From: Streptomyces sp. ERV7
Lineage (GTDB): Bacteria > Actinomycetota > Actinomycetes > Streptomycetales > Streptomycetaceae
Assembly: GCF_001653515.1 (NCBI RefSeq)
Contig: NZ_LYOY01000051.1
Location: forward strand, 124,001 to 188,000
Direction: 5' to 3'
Length of the DNA stretch: 64,000 bases
Positions 18,211 to 25,433 of this stretch are shown in pieces; positions within the stretch are counted from its first letter, which is position 1; every line of letters starts with the position of its first letter. The notes under the pieces were generated by a model, which saw only the letters and a program-made list of their open reading frames with translations, ran no database searches and was not told the origin of the DNA. The translations under genes and the position numbers were made by a program.

Positions 18211-18792
18211 TAGCGTCGCAACCTCTGGACCAGGCGTCCCCCGCTCTGAACGGAAGGGACGGTGTCGGCATCGTGGGGCAAGTGTGCGCCCCATGTGTTG
18301 GTCGTGAGTGACCGGCGCTTGTTGGTCTCCCCCTCCCCGCCGCCACTCGGCGCTGCGTTGCGCCCTGCGCGCCGGTCAGTGACCCGCGGCGGTGCGTGGA
18401 ATTCCAGCACAGTGCCGGATCTCCAACAAGGGCCGCGTACCGTGCTGTGACCTGAGTGACACATTGTGAGGAACGTGTCACGAACCGTAGAAACTGTGCA
18501 CGGATGAATCGGACTTTTACCTACGAGTCGCTTACGTGGGAGGAGTTACCCAGTCGCCATGATCAAGAGCGGAATGGAGGGTTCAGTGGTGCAATGTCCG
18601 TTTAGGTGGCCAGAATTGACAGGTCGTAATGTCCGAATTGTTTAGCCACTCGTGAGCAAACTCACACGATGATCGTCGCCTCTACGGCCGTTTGCCGGGA
18701 ATTCAAATGTTTAGCCTGACGCTTTACAGGGATGGCCAATCCGACAACCGGCGCCGCCGCGCGCCCCGCAACCGACAGGGTTCGAACGGCAG
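18211..18792. other. Long upstream region of conservon 2
   Basis: No open reading frame with coding character is seen in about 580 bp. It must hold the minus-strand promoter of cvnA copy 2 and any plus-strand promoter of the small downstream gene. It contains the GAATTCCAGCAC element (18399-18410) shared with conservon 1. GC content is clearly lower from about 18480 to 18720, as expected for promoter DNA. Confidence 0.45.
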
Positions 18793-18981
18793 ATGATGAA
18801 GACGACGATGATGATCCGCACCATAGCCAACCCCCGCCGCACCACTCTGGCGCACCTCGCGGACGCCGAGGAGATGCAGACGGAGCTCCTGCCCGAGCAC
18901 TCGGTCGACCTGCCCACCCAGACGGCCAACCCGCGCCGCACCGTCCTGATGGACGCCCCGGTCGCGGCCGTCGCCCCGTAG
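18793..18981 (+). CDS. Small protein of 62 residues with a repeated ANPRRT motif, unknown function
   Basis: The product contains IANPRRTTLAHL near the start and TANPRRTVLMDAP near the end, two copies of one motif about 35 residues apart, around an acidic middle (ADAEEMQTELLPEHSVDLPT). GC at third codon positions is high, which supports coding. Several ATGs occur in the first 20 bases (18793, 18796, 18808, 18811) and no clear Shine-Dalgarno sequence decides between them. MIRTIANPRRT from 18811 is the neatest start. There is no signal peptide or Cys/Ser-rich core, and no modification enzyme nearby, so a RiPP precursor role is only a guess. Confidence 0.55.
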   Translation: MMKTTMMIRTIANPRRTTLAHLADAEEMQTELLPEHSVDLPTQTANPRRTVLMDAPVAAVAP

Positions 18982-19126
18982 CCCCGAGGCACGGCCCGCG
19001 GCCGTACGCCACCGGGCGGTCCCACCGCCCCGGACGGCGTCCTCGAAGCGCAGGTCGCCCCCTCACCCGCGTTAGCCTGGAGCGTCAGTCTCCAGCCAGC
19101 GACCAAGTGAGGGGCGACAGCATCCC

Positions 19127-19900
19127 GTGCGCATCGCCAGATTCTCCATCGACGGCAATGTCGCCTTCGGCGCGGTCGAGGACACCCCGCAGGGGCCCGT
19201 GCTCGACATCATCAAGGGCATCCCGTACGCCGACTTCGAGCTCTCCGGGACCAAGGTCCCGCTGAGCAAGGTCCGGCTGCTGCCGCCGGTGCTGCCCAAC
19301 AAGGTCGTGGCCATCGGCCGCAACTACGCGGAGCACGCCAAGGAGCTCGGCAACGAGGTCCCCGAGGTGCCCGTCGCCTTCTTCAAGCCCACCACCTCGG
19401 TGATCGGCTCCGGCGACGCGATCGAGTACCCCTCCTTCTCCAACGAGCTGCACCACGAGGCCGAGCTGGCCGTGGTGATCGGCCGGATGTGCCGCGAGGT
19501 CCCGCGCGAGCGCGTCAAGGACGTCATCTTCGGCTACACCTGCGCCAACGACGTCACCGCGCGCGACGCCCAGCAGCGCGAGAAGCAGTGGGCCCGCGCC
19601 AAGGGCTTCGACACCTCGTGCCCGCTGGGCCCCTGGGTGGAGACCGACCTCGACCCCGCGGACCTCACGATCCAGGCGACGGTCAACGGCGAACAGCGTC
19701 AGCTGGGCCGCACGAGCGACATGATCCGCTCCATCGAGGACCTGGTCGTCCACATCACCGAGGCGATGACGCTGCTCCCGGGCGACGTCATCCTCACCGG
19801 CACCCCCGCCGGGGTCGGCCCCCTCAACGTCGGCGACGAGGTCGCCGTCACCATCGAAGGCATCGGCACTCTCACCAACAAGGTGATCAAGCGTGGCTAA
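19127..19900 (+). CDS. Fumarylacetoacetate hydrolase family protein
   Basis: A 257-residue FAH-fold hydrolase or decarboxylase. KVVAIGRNYAEHAKELGNEV is the typical N-terminal motif, HHEAELAVVIG supplies metal-binding acidic residues, and YTCANDVTARDAQQREKQWA with LTGTPAGVGPLNVGDEV completes the active-site set. Such enzymes act on acylpyruvates or oxaloacetate-like compounds; the substrate here is not known. The GTG at 19127 gives the normal length. Its last eight bases overlap gltX, so the two genes are probably one transcription unit; the functional link is unclear. Confidence 0.92.
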   Translation: MRIARFSIDGNVAFGAVEDTPQGPVLDIIKGIPYADFELSGTKVPLSKVRLLPPVLPNKVVAIGRNYAEHAKELGNEVPEVPVAFFKPTTSVIGSGDAIEYPSFSNELHHEAELAVVIGRMCREVPRERVKDVIFGYTCANDVTARDAQQREKQWARAKGFDTSCPLGPWVETDLDPADLTIQATVNGEQRQLGRTSDMIRSIEDLVVHITEAMTLLPGDVILTGTPAGVGPLNVGDEVAVTIEGIGTLTNKVIKRG

Positions 19901-21377
19901 CCCCCTGGACGCGAACGTCCGCGTCCGTTTCTGTCCCTCCCCGACCGGCAACCCGCATGTCGGTCTGGTCCGCACCGCCCTGTTCAACTGGGCGTTCGCG
20001 CGGCACCACCAGGGCACCATGGTCTTCCGCATCGAGGACACCGACGCGGCGCGCGACTCCGAGGAGTCGTACAACCAGCTGCTCGACTCGCTGCGCTGGC
20101 TGGGCCTCGACTGGGACGAGGGCCCGGAGGTCGGCGGCCCGCACGCGCCGTACCGCCAGTCCCAGCGGATGGACATCTACAAGGACGTGGCCGAGAAGCT
20201 GCTCGCGGGCGGCTACGCGTACCACTGCTACTGCACCACCGAGGAGCTCGACGCGCGCCGCGACGCGGCCCGCGCCGCCGGCCGGCCGTCCGGCTACGAC
20301 GGCCACTGCCGCGAGCTGAGCGACGGGCAGAAGGCCGCCTACGAGGCGGAGGGCCGCACGGCCATCGTCCGCTTCCGGATGCCCGACGAGCCGATCACCT
20401 TCACGGACCTGGTCCGCGGCGAGCTGACCTTCACCCCGGACAACGTGCCGGACTACGGCATCGTCCGCGCCAACGGCGCCCCGCTCTACACGCTGGTCAA
20501 CCCGGTCGACGACGCCCTGATGGAGATCACCCACGTCCTGCGCGGCGAGGACCTGCTCTCCTCCACCCCCCGCCAGATCGCGCTCTACAAGGCGCTGATC
20601 GAGCTGGGCGTGGCCAAGGAGACCCCGGCCTTCGGCCACCTCCCGTACGTCATGGGCGAGGGCAACAAGAAGCTCTCCAAGCGCGACCCGCAGGCCTCCC
20701 TGAACATCTACCGGGAGCGCGGCTTCCTCCCGGAGGGCCTGCTCAACTACCTCTCGCTCCTCGGCTGGTCCTTCTCGGCCGACCAGGACGTCTTCTCGAT
20801 CTCCGACATGGTCGCGAAGTTCGACGTCACCGACGTCAACGCCAACCCGGCCCGCTTCGACCTGAAGAAGGCCGAGTCGATCAACGGGGACCACATCCGC
20901 ATGCTCGACGTGAAGGCGTTCACGGACGCCTGCGAGCCGTGGCTGACCGCCCCGCACGCCAACTGGGCGCCCGAGGACTTCGACCGCGCCGCCTGGGAGG
21001 CCATCGCGCCGCACGCCCAGACCCGCGTCACCGTCCTCTCGGACATCACGGCCAACGTCGACTTCCTCTTCCTGAAGGAGCCGGTCCAGGACGAGGCGTC
21101 CTGGACGAAGGCGATGAAGGAGGGCTCGGACGCGCTGCTGCGCACCGCGCGCGAGAAGCTGGAGCCGGCCGACTGGTCCTCGCCGGAGTCCCTCAAGGAG
21201 GCCGTCCTGGCCGCCGGCGAGGCGCACGGCCTCAAGCTCGGCAAGGCGCAGGCCCCGGTCCGCGTCGCCGTCACCGGCCGCACGGTGGGCCTGCCGCTCT
21301 TCGAGTCCCTGGAGATCCTGGGCAAGGAGAGGACGCTGGCGCGCATCGACGCGGCGCTGGCGAAGCTGTCCGCGTAG
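19893..21377 (+). CDS. gltX: Glutamyl-tRNA synthetase
   Basis: A 494-residue class I synthetase that charges tRNA-Glu. In actinomycetes, which use GatCAB, it also mischarges tRNA-Gln. The HIGH-type motif is PSPTGNPHVG (residues 15-24) and the KMSKS-type motif is KLSKR (about 259-263); LRGEDLLSSTPRQIALYKAL lies between them. The GTG start at 19893 sits inside the end of the FAH gene (GTGGCTAA). Five tRNA genes for Gln and Glu follow 0.9 kb downstream, an apt location for this enzyme. Confidence 0.97.
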   Translation: MANPLDANVRVRFCPSPTGNPHVGLVRTALFNWAFARHHQGTMVFRIEDTDAARDSEESYNQLLDSLRWLGLDWDEGPEVGGPHAPYRQSQRMDIYKDVAEKLLAGGYAYHCYCTTEELDARRDAARAAGRPSGYDGHCRELSDGQKAAYEAEGRTAIVRFRMPDEPITFTDLVRGELTFTPDNVPDYGIVRANGAPLYTLVNPVDDALMEITHVLRGEDLLSSTPRQIALYKALIELGVAKETPAFGHLPYVMGEGNKKLSKRDPQASLNIYRERGFLPEGLLNYLSLLGWSFSADQDVFSISDMVAKFDVTDVNANPARFDLKKAESINGDHIRMLDVKAFTDACEPWLTAPHANWAPEDFDRAAWEAIAPHAQTRVTVLSDITANVDFLFLKEPVQDEASWTKAMKEGSDALLRTAREKLEPADWSSPESLKEAVLAAGEAHGLKLGKAQAPVRVAVTGRTVGLPLFESLEILGKERTLARIDAALAKLSA

Positions 21378-21394
21378 ACAGCCGCACGTACGTC

Positions 21395-21449
21395 CCGAAG
21401 GGGCGGGAGCCGGACCGGCTCCGAGCCGGACCGGCTCCCGCCCCTTCGG
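21395..21449 (+). terminator. Terminator of gltX
   Basis: Two 27-bp arms (21395-21421 and 21423-21449) are complementary except for one base; the hairpin loop forms from the central bases. It lies 18 bp after the gltX stop. Confidence 0.85.
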
Positions 21450-21463
21450 CGTACGGTCGTGGC

Positions 21464-22183
21464 ATGACCGTCCGCGCAGTCCTCTGGGACATCGACGACA
21501 CGATCTTCGACTACGCCTCGGCCGCCCGCAGGGGCATGCGCGCGCACCTGGCGGCCGAGGGGCTGCCCGCCGCGTACGCGTCGACGGAGCAGGCGCTCAC
21601 GACCTGGGACGAGCTCACCGCGTACCACTGGGCCCGGTTCGCCGCGGGGGAGACCGACTGGCCGGGCCAGCGGCGCGACCGGGTGCGCGCCTTCCTCGGC
21701 AGCGAGCTCGGCGACGCCGACGCGGAGACCTGGTTCGAGCGGCACCTGGCGCACTACGAGGCCGCCTGGTCGCTCTTCCCGGACACCGTGCCCGTCCTCG
21801 ACCTGCTCGCCGACGGCTACCGGCACGCCGTCCTCTCCAACTCCTCCCTGCACCATCAGGAGCGCAAGCTCCAGGTCCTGGGCGTACGGGACCGGTTCGA
21901 GGCCGTGGTGTGCGCGGCCGAGCTGGGGATCTCCAAGCCCGAGGCCGGGGCCTTCCACGCGGCCTGCCAGGCGCTGGGGCTGGCGCCGCAGGAGGTCGCG
22001 TACGTGGGCGACCAGCCGGACATCGACGCGCGCGGGGCCGGTGAGGCGGGGCTCCTGGGCATCTGGCTGGACCGCAACCAGGTGGGCGGACGGCCCGAAC
22101 TGATCCGGATCACGGGCCTGGAGGAGCTCCCCGGCCTGCTGCGCCGCGATACCCGTTTTGGAGCGCCGGACACCTTCGGGTAA
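21464..22183 (+). CDS. HAD-family hydrolase
   Basis: A 239-residue haloacid-dehalogenase-like phosphatase. Motif I is WDIDDTIFDY (Asp9 nucleophile, Asp11 acid/base), motif II is AVLSNSS, motif III has the Lys of ISKPEAGAF, and motif IV is VGDQPDIDARGAGEAG. The cap is a C1-type helical domain between motifs I and II. The natural substrate is not predictable. The ATG at 21464 gives MTVRAVLWDIDDT. The stop codon TAA overlaps the -10 of the tRNA promoter. Confidence 0.92.
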   Translation: MTVRAVLWDIDDTIFDYASAARRGMRAHLAAEGLPAAYASTEQALTTWDELTAYHWARFAAGETDWPGQRRDRVRAFLGSELGDADAETWFERHLAHYEAAWSLFPDTVPVLDLLADGYRHAVLSNSSLHHQERKLQVLGVRDRFEAVVCAAELGISKPEAGAFHAACQALGLAPQEVAYVGDQPDIDARGAGEAGLLGIWLDRNQVGGRPELIRITGLEELPGLLRRDTRFGAPDTFG

Positions 22184-22186
22184 TGT
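22158..22186 (+). promoter_or_regulatory. Promoter of the tRNA-Gln/Glu cluster
   Basis: TTGGAG (22158-22163), a 17-bp spacer and TAATGT (22181-22186) make a good vegetative promoter inside the end of the HAD gene. It gives a leader of about 80 nt before the first tRNA; the leader contains a CCCC-GTC-GGGG hairpin at 22250-22260. Confidence 0.7.
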
Positions 22187-22272
22187 TCTTCCTGCGCCGA
22201 GGGGAGCGGGAAGAAAAGCCCGGAACCGAAAGCGCAAGCCGAGCAAGATCCCCGTCGGGGGTTGTGTTCCGG

Positions 22273-22344
22273 TGGCCTATGGTGTAATTGGCAGCACGAC
22301 GGTTTCTGGTTCCGTTAGTCTAGGTTCGAGTCCTGGTAGGCCAG
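22273..22344 (+). tRNA. tRNA-Gln (CTG), copy 1
   Basis: A 72-nt cloverleaf. Acceptor TGGCCTA pairs with TAGGCCA, the anticodon loop is TTCTGGT with anticodon CTG, and the T arm contains GGTTCGAGTCC. It is first in a cluster of five tRNAs downstream of gltX. Confidence 0.95.
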
Positions 22345-22385
22345 CTCGCAGAGCTTATCTGCACCGCGGATTCCAGATCCGCAAA

Positions 22386-22458
22386 GCCCCCGTTGTGTAG
22401 CGGCCTAGCACGCTGCCCTCTCACGGCAGTAGCGCCGGTTCGAATCCGGTCGGGGGTA
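22386..22458 (+). tRNA. tRNA-Glu (CTC), variant copy 1
   Basis: A 73-nt cloverleaf with acceptor GCCCCCG and anticodon CTC in loop CTCTCAC. The anticodon stem is CTGCC/GGCAG, whereas the other two Glu copies have CCGCC/GGCGG and loop CTCTCAA. The base pair has changed on both sides, so the stem stays intact. Confidence 0.95.
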
Positions 22459-22519
22459 CAGATCCTTCCCAGGGAGACAGCCGGGTCGCACCCGCTGACT
22501 CTCATGCAGGATCGCTAGG

Positions 22520-22592
22520 GCCCCCGTTGTGTAGCGGCCTAGCACGCCGCCCTCTCAAGGCGGTAGCGCCGGTTCGAATCCGGTCGGGGGTA
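22520..22592 (+). tRNA. tRNA-Glu (CTC), copy 2
   Basis: A 73-nt cloverleaf with acceptor GCCCCCG, anticodon CTC in loop CTCTCAA and T arm GGTTCGAATCC. It is identical in sequence to the copy at 22738-22810. Confidence 0.95.
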
Positions 22593-22613
22593 CGCAGTTG
22601 GTCTAAACCACCA

Positions 22614-22685
22614 TGGGCTATGGTGTAATTGGCAACACTACGGTTTCTGGTACCGTCATTCTAGGTTCGAGTCCTGGTAGCCCAG
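22614..22685 (+). tRNA. tRNA-Gln (CTG), copy 2
   Basis: A 72-nt cloverleaf. Acceptor TGGGCTA pairs with TAGCCCA and the anticodon loop is TTCTGGT. It differs from copy 1 by a compensated acceptor pair and a few loop and arm bases. Confidence 0.95.
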
Positions 22686-22737
22686 CGGATCGCGAGATCG
22701 AAGATCTTGCGATTCACCGATCTTTCGGGATCATCAC

Positions 22738-22810
22738 GCCCCCGTTGTGTAGCGGCCTAGCACGCCGCCCTCTCAAGGCGGTAGCGCCGGTTCGAATCCG
22801 GTCGGGGGTA
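22738..22810 (+). tRNA. tRNA-Glu (CTC), copy 3
   Basis: A 73-nt cloverleaf identical to the copy at 22520-22592. It is the last gene of the tRNA cluster. Confidence 0.95.
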
Positions 22811-22818
22811 CGTGAAGG

Positions 22819-22851
22819 AGGGGCCCGGCACACACAGTGTGCCGGGCCCCT
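22819..22851 (+). terminator. Terminator of the tRNA cluster
   Basis: A 15-bp perfect stem (22819-22833 with 22837-22851) and a 3-nt loop follow eight bases after the last tRNA. It also faces the end of the convergent MerR gene. Confidence 0.88.
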
Positions 22852-22888
22852 TCCGTATGTCCGGGGGCGGTCCGCCCCCGGACCCGGC

Positions 22889-23554
22889 TCACGGCCGCAC
22901 GAACCGCCGCGCCGACTCCTGCGCCTGGGCCAGACGCCGCAGGCTCAGCAGTACCGGCTCGTAGAGCACGGTCAACGCCACGGCCGCCTCGACCTGTTCG
23001 GCGGGAGCCTCGTAGCGCTCCACCAAGTCCAGATCGGCGACCGCCACTTGGGCGGCCGCCGCCGCGTACGCGGCCAACTCCTCGGTGCCGCAGGGGTATC
23101 CGAGCCGGGTCAGCGCGGTCACCGCCGCCAGCAGCGTCAGATACGCGCCCGAGCTTCCCTCCGGGTCCGAGCCGCCGTACTGCCAGCCGAGCCCGTCGAT
23201 CAGCGCGTCCACCGCCGCGCGCGCGGCCCGCGCGTGCGGATCGTCGGGGCCGGGCTCCGGGGCGTTCGGCAGGGCCTCGACGGCGACGCCGAGCCGGGAG
23301 TGGTGGTCCAGCGAGTCGTCCTCCAGGGCCGCGAGCACCTCCTTGGCGGCGGCCACCGGGACCCGGCCCACCTGGATCAGCGCGCGCACCAGCTTCAGCC
23401 GCTGGAGGTGGGCCGTGTCGTAGTCGGCCTGGGTGGCGGTGACCCGGTGGCCCGGCGGCAGCAGCCCCTCGCGCAGGTAGTACTTGATCGTCGCCGGGGC
23501 GACCCCGCTTCGCTCGCTGAGCTCCGCCAGTCTCATTCCTCTTGCGCCTTCCAT
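22889..23554 (-). CDS. MerR-family transcriptional regulator
   Basis: A 221-residue regulator. The N-terminal MerR winged helix is clear (RLAELSERSGVAPATIKYYL, REGLLPPGHRVTATQADYD) and is followed by a recognition helix LQRLKLVRALIQVGRVPVAA and a helical, alanine-rich effector domain of about 130 residues. No Cys pairs for metal binding are seen, so a small-molecule ligand is likely. The start may be ATG 23554 or the ATG six codons later (MRLAELS); neither has an ideal Shine-Dalgarno sequence. It is divergent from the DUF4188 gene across a shared operator, which suggests it controls that gene and itself. Confidence 0.9.
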   Translation of the reverse strand: MEGARGMRLAELSERSGVAPATIKYYLREGLLPPGHRVTATQADYDTAHLQRLKLVRALIQVGRVPVAAAKEVLAALEDDSLDHHSRLGVAVEALPNAPEPGPDDPHARAARAAVDALIDGLGWQYGGSDPEGSSGAYLTLLAAVTALTRLGYPCGTEELAAYAAAAAQVAVADLDLVERYEAPAEQVEAAVALTVLYEPVLLSLRRLAQAQESARRFVRP

Positions 23555-23566
23555 TGGAGAGTGCCA

Positions 23567-23596
23567 CTATCTAACCATCGGATAGCGGAACTATCC
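23567..23596. promoter_or_regulatory. Operator between the MerR gene and the DUF4188 gene
   Basis: Three alternating half-sites are present: CTATCT (23567-23572), GGATAG (23580-23585) and CTATCC (23591-23596). GGATAG and CTATCC form a 6-bp dyad with a 5-bp spacer. The location in the 85-bp divergent gap fits a MerR-type operator. Confidence 0.6.
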
Positions 23597-23639
23597 AATG
23601 CATGGCCCGAGCAACTGTCACGTCACTGGGGGACCTGTC

Positions 23640-24122
23640 ATGAGCCAGAAGCTGATCGAGGGACGTATGACCGCCGCCGCCGAGGGGGACGTGGTGGTCT
23701 TCCTCATCGGGATGCGCATCAACCGGTTCCGCGCGCTGCGCAGTTGGCTGCCGGTCACGTCCGCGATGCCCCGGATGCTGAAGGAGCTCGTCAAGGAGGA
23801 GGGCAGCGGGCTGCTCGGCTTCCAGTCCGTCCTCGCCGGGCCGCGCACTCTGGCGGTGGTGCAGTACTGGGAGTCCAAGGAGAAGCTCCTGGCGTACGCG
23901 TCCGCGCAGGACAAGGAGCACCGCCCGGCCTGGACGGCCTTCAACCGCCGGGCGCGCGGGGCGAAGGGCGCGGTGGGCATCTGGCACGAGACGTATGTGG
24001 TCCCGGCGGGCTCGTACGAGTCGGTCTACGTCGGCATGCCGCAGTTCGGCCTCGGCAAGGCGACGGGTGTGGTGCCGGTGGGACGGCGGGGGGACCGGGC
24101 GGCGGGCCGCCTGAAGGGCTAG
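23640..24122 (+). CDS. DUF4188 (monooxygenase-like) protein
   Basis: A 160-residue protein. FLIGMRINRFRALRSWLPVT, FQSVLAGPRTLAVVQYWESK and IWHETYVVPAGSYESVYVGM match the DUF4188 family, which has a dimeric alpha/beta-barrel fold like small monooxygenases. The enzymatic role is not established. The ATG at 23640 is chosen because GGGGGA lies six bases upstream; an earlier in-frame ATG at 23598 has none. It is probably controlled by the divergent MerR protein. Confidence 0.85.
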   Translation: MSQKLIEGRMTAAAEGDVVVFLIGMRINRFRALRSWLPVTSAMPRMLKELVKEEGSGLLGFQSVLAGPRTLAVVQYWESKEKLLAYASAQDKEHRPAWTAFNRRARGAKGAVGIWHETYVVPAGSYESVYVGMPQFGLGKATGVVPVGRRGDRAAGRLKG

Positions 24123-24182
24123 CCCCGCCGGCGGCCGGCCGCGCCCACGAGACGGAGCCGCCCATGCCCTGAGGGACTGCGC

Positions 24183-24464
24183 CCGAGCCGGCTTCTCCGG
24201 CTGCCGGGCACCCCTTGAGGGGCGCGGGGAACTGCGCGAGCACCCTCCACCGGCCCGCAGATGAACACCGGGCCCCTGAAAGCTCACGGCCGAGCCGGCT
24301 TCTCCGGCTGCCGGGCACCCCCTGAGGGGCGCGGGGAACTGCGCGACCAGCCCCCGCTCGCCCGCAGGCAAGCACGCAGGCCCACGGCCGAGGCGGCATC
24401 CCCGGCTGAGGCGGCCCCTGAGGGGCGCGGGGAACGGTGCGAGCGACCACCCGCCGGCCCGCAG
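24183..24464 (+). repeat. Three tandem copies of a roughly 77-bp intergenic repeat
   Basis: Units span 24183-24260, 24290-24367 and 24388-24464. Each has a CCGAGCCGGCTTCTCCGGCT-like head, the core GGGGCGCGGGGAACTGCGCG (24219-24238, 24326-24345; degenerate at 24422-24441) and a closing GGCCCGCAG-like end. The core occurs again near 35.7 kb and, inverted, near 57.1 kb. The 424-bp gap between the convergent DUF4188 and ndgR genes contains little else. No reading frame with coding character crosses it. Confidence 0.85.
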
Positions 24465-24546
24465 GCGAAGGCCGGGCCCCGAAACACGCCTCCGGCCCAC
24501 CGCTGCGGCGTTGAAGCGGTGGGCCGGAGGTGGACGCAGGGGCGGG

Positions 24547-25263
24547 CTAGCCGTTGCGGCGCAGGGCCTCGGAGAGGCGGGCGGCGGCGTCGATGACCGC
24601 CTGGGCGTGCATCCGGCCGGGATGGCGGGTCAGGCGCTCGATCGGTCCGGAGACCGAGACGGCCGCCACCACGCGATTGGACGGGCCGCGCACCGGCGCA
24701 GAGACCGAGGCCACGCCCGGCTCGCGCTCGCCGATCGACTGGGCCCAGCCCCGGCGCCGTACGCCCGACAGGGCCGTCGCCGTGAAGCGCGCCCCCTGCA
24801 GGCCCCGGTGCAGGCGCTCCGGCTCCTCCCAGGCCATCAGGATCTGGGCGGAGGAGCCCGCCTTCATCGTCAGGGTCGAGCCGACCGGCACGGTGTCCCG
24901 CAGGCCGGACAGCCGCTCGGCCGCCGCGACGCAGATCCGCATGTCGCCCTGGCGGCGGTAGAGCTGGGCGCTCTCGCCCGTCACGTCGCGCAGATGTGTC
25001 AGCACCGGCCCGGCGGTGGCCAGCAGGCGGTCCTCGCCGGCCGCGGCCGCGAGCTCCGCGAGCCGCGGGCCGAGGATGAACCGGCCCTGCATGTCCCTCG
25101 CCACCATCCGGTGGTGTTCCAGTGCCACGGCAAGGCGGTGTGCCGTGGGTCGTGCGAGCCCGGTGGCCGCGACCAACCCCGCGAGGGTGGCCGGACCGGA
25201 CTCCAGGGCGCTCAGGACGAGAGCCGCCTTGTCGAGAACGCCGACGCCGCTAGAGTTGTCCAT
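24547..25263 (-). CDS. ndgR: IclR-family regulator NdgR
   Basis: A 238-residue IclR-type regulator. The N-terminal winged helix contains TLAGLVAATGLARPTAHRLA and the C-terminal ligand domain contains RLSGLRDTVPVGSTLTMKAG and VSAPVRGPSNRVVAAVSVSG. Its divergent position beside leuCD is that of NdgR, known in S. coelicolor to control leucine and other amino-acid genes and to affect growth and antibiotic production. The ATG at 25263 (MDNSSGVGVLDKAALVL) gives the usual length. A perfect dyad lies in the shared promoter region. Confidence 0.93.
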   Translation of the reverse strand: MDNSSGVGVLDKAALVLSALESGPATLAGLVAATGLARPTAHRLAVALEHHRMVARDMQGRFILGPRLAELAAAAGEDRLLATAGPVLTHLRDVTGESAQLYRRQGDMRICVAAAERLSGLRDTVPVGSTLTMKAGSSAQILMAWEEPERLHRGLQGARFTATALSGVRRRGWAQSIGEREPGVASVSAPVRGPSNRVVAAVSVSGPIERLTRHPGRMHAQAVIDAAARLSEALRRNG

Positions 25264-25293
25264 GAAACGATACTCGCGTCTCACTCTGTGAAA

Positions 25294-25322
25294 CGCAAGT
25301 TCAATTTTCTCCGGAACTTGCG
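25294..25322. promoter_or_regulatory. Dyad operator between ndgR and leuC
   Basis: CGCAAGTTC (25294-25302) and GAACTTGCG (25314-25322) form a perfect 9-bp inverted repeat with an 11-bp AT-richer spacer. Two TGAAACG direct repeats lie at the ndgR side (around 25263-25270 and 25288-25295). This is the best NdgR binding candidate for both ndgR and leuCD. Confidence 0.7.
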
Positions 25323-25433
25323 AACCTGTACTGGCGGTCCGCACAACGGCCGCAGCCACCGTCCGGTCCCGGGGTCCGGCGGTACACCCGGTCTCTAGTT
25401 GAGCCGGCGACGAAGCCGGCCGGAGGGAAAGCG

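Noticed and set aside
18793..18981. Small ORF as a lanthipeptide or other RiPP precursor with a local cluster
   Set aside because: No modification, transport or protease genes lie nearby and the sequence lacks a Cys/Ser/Thr-rich core; kept only as an unknown small protein.
22273..22810. tRNA cluster as an integration site for a mobile element
   Set aside because: No integrase, no repeated tRNA 3' end beyond the real genes, and neighbours are core genes.
24183..24464. CRISPR array
   Set aside because: There are only three units of about 77 bp with related, not unique, intervening sequence, no short repeat-spacer pattern and no cas genes.
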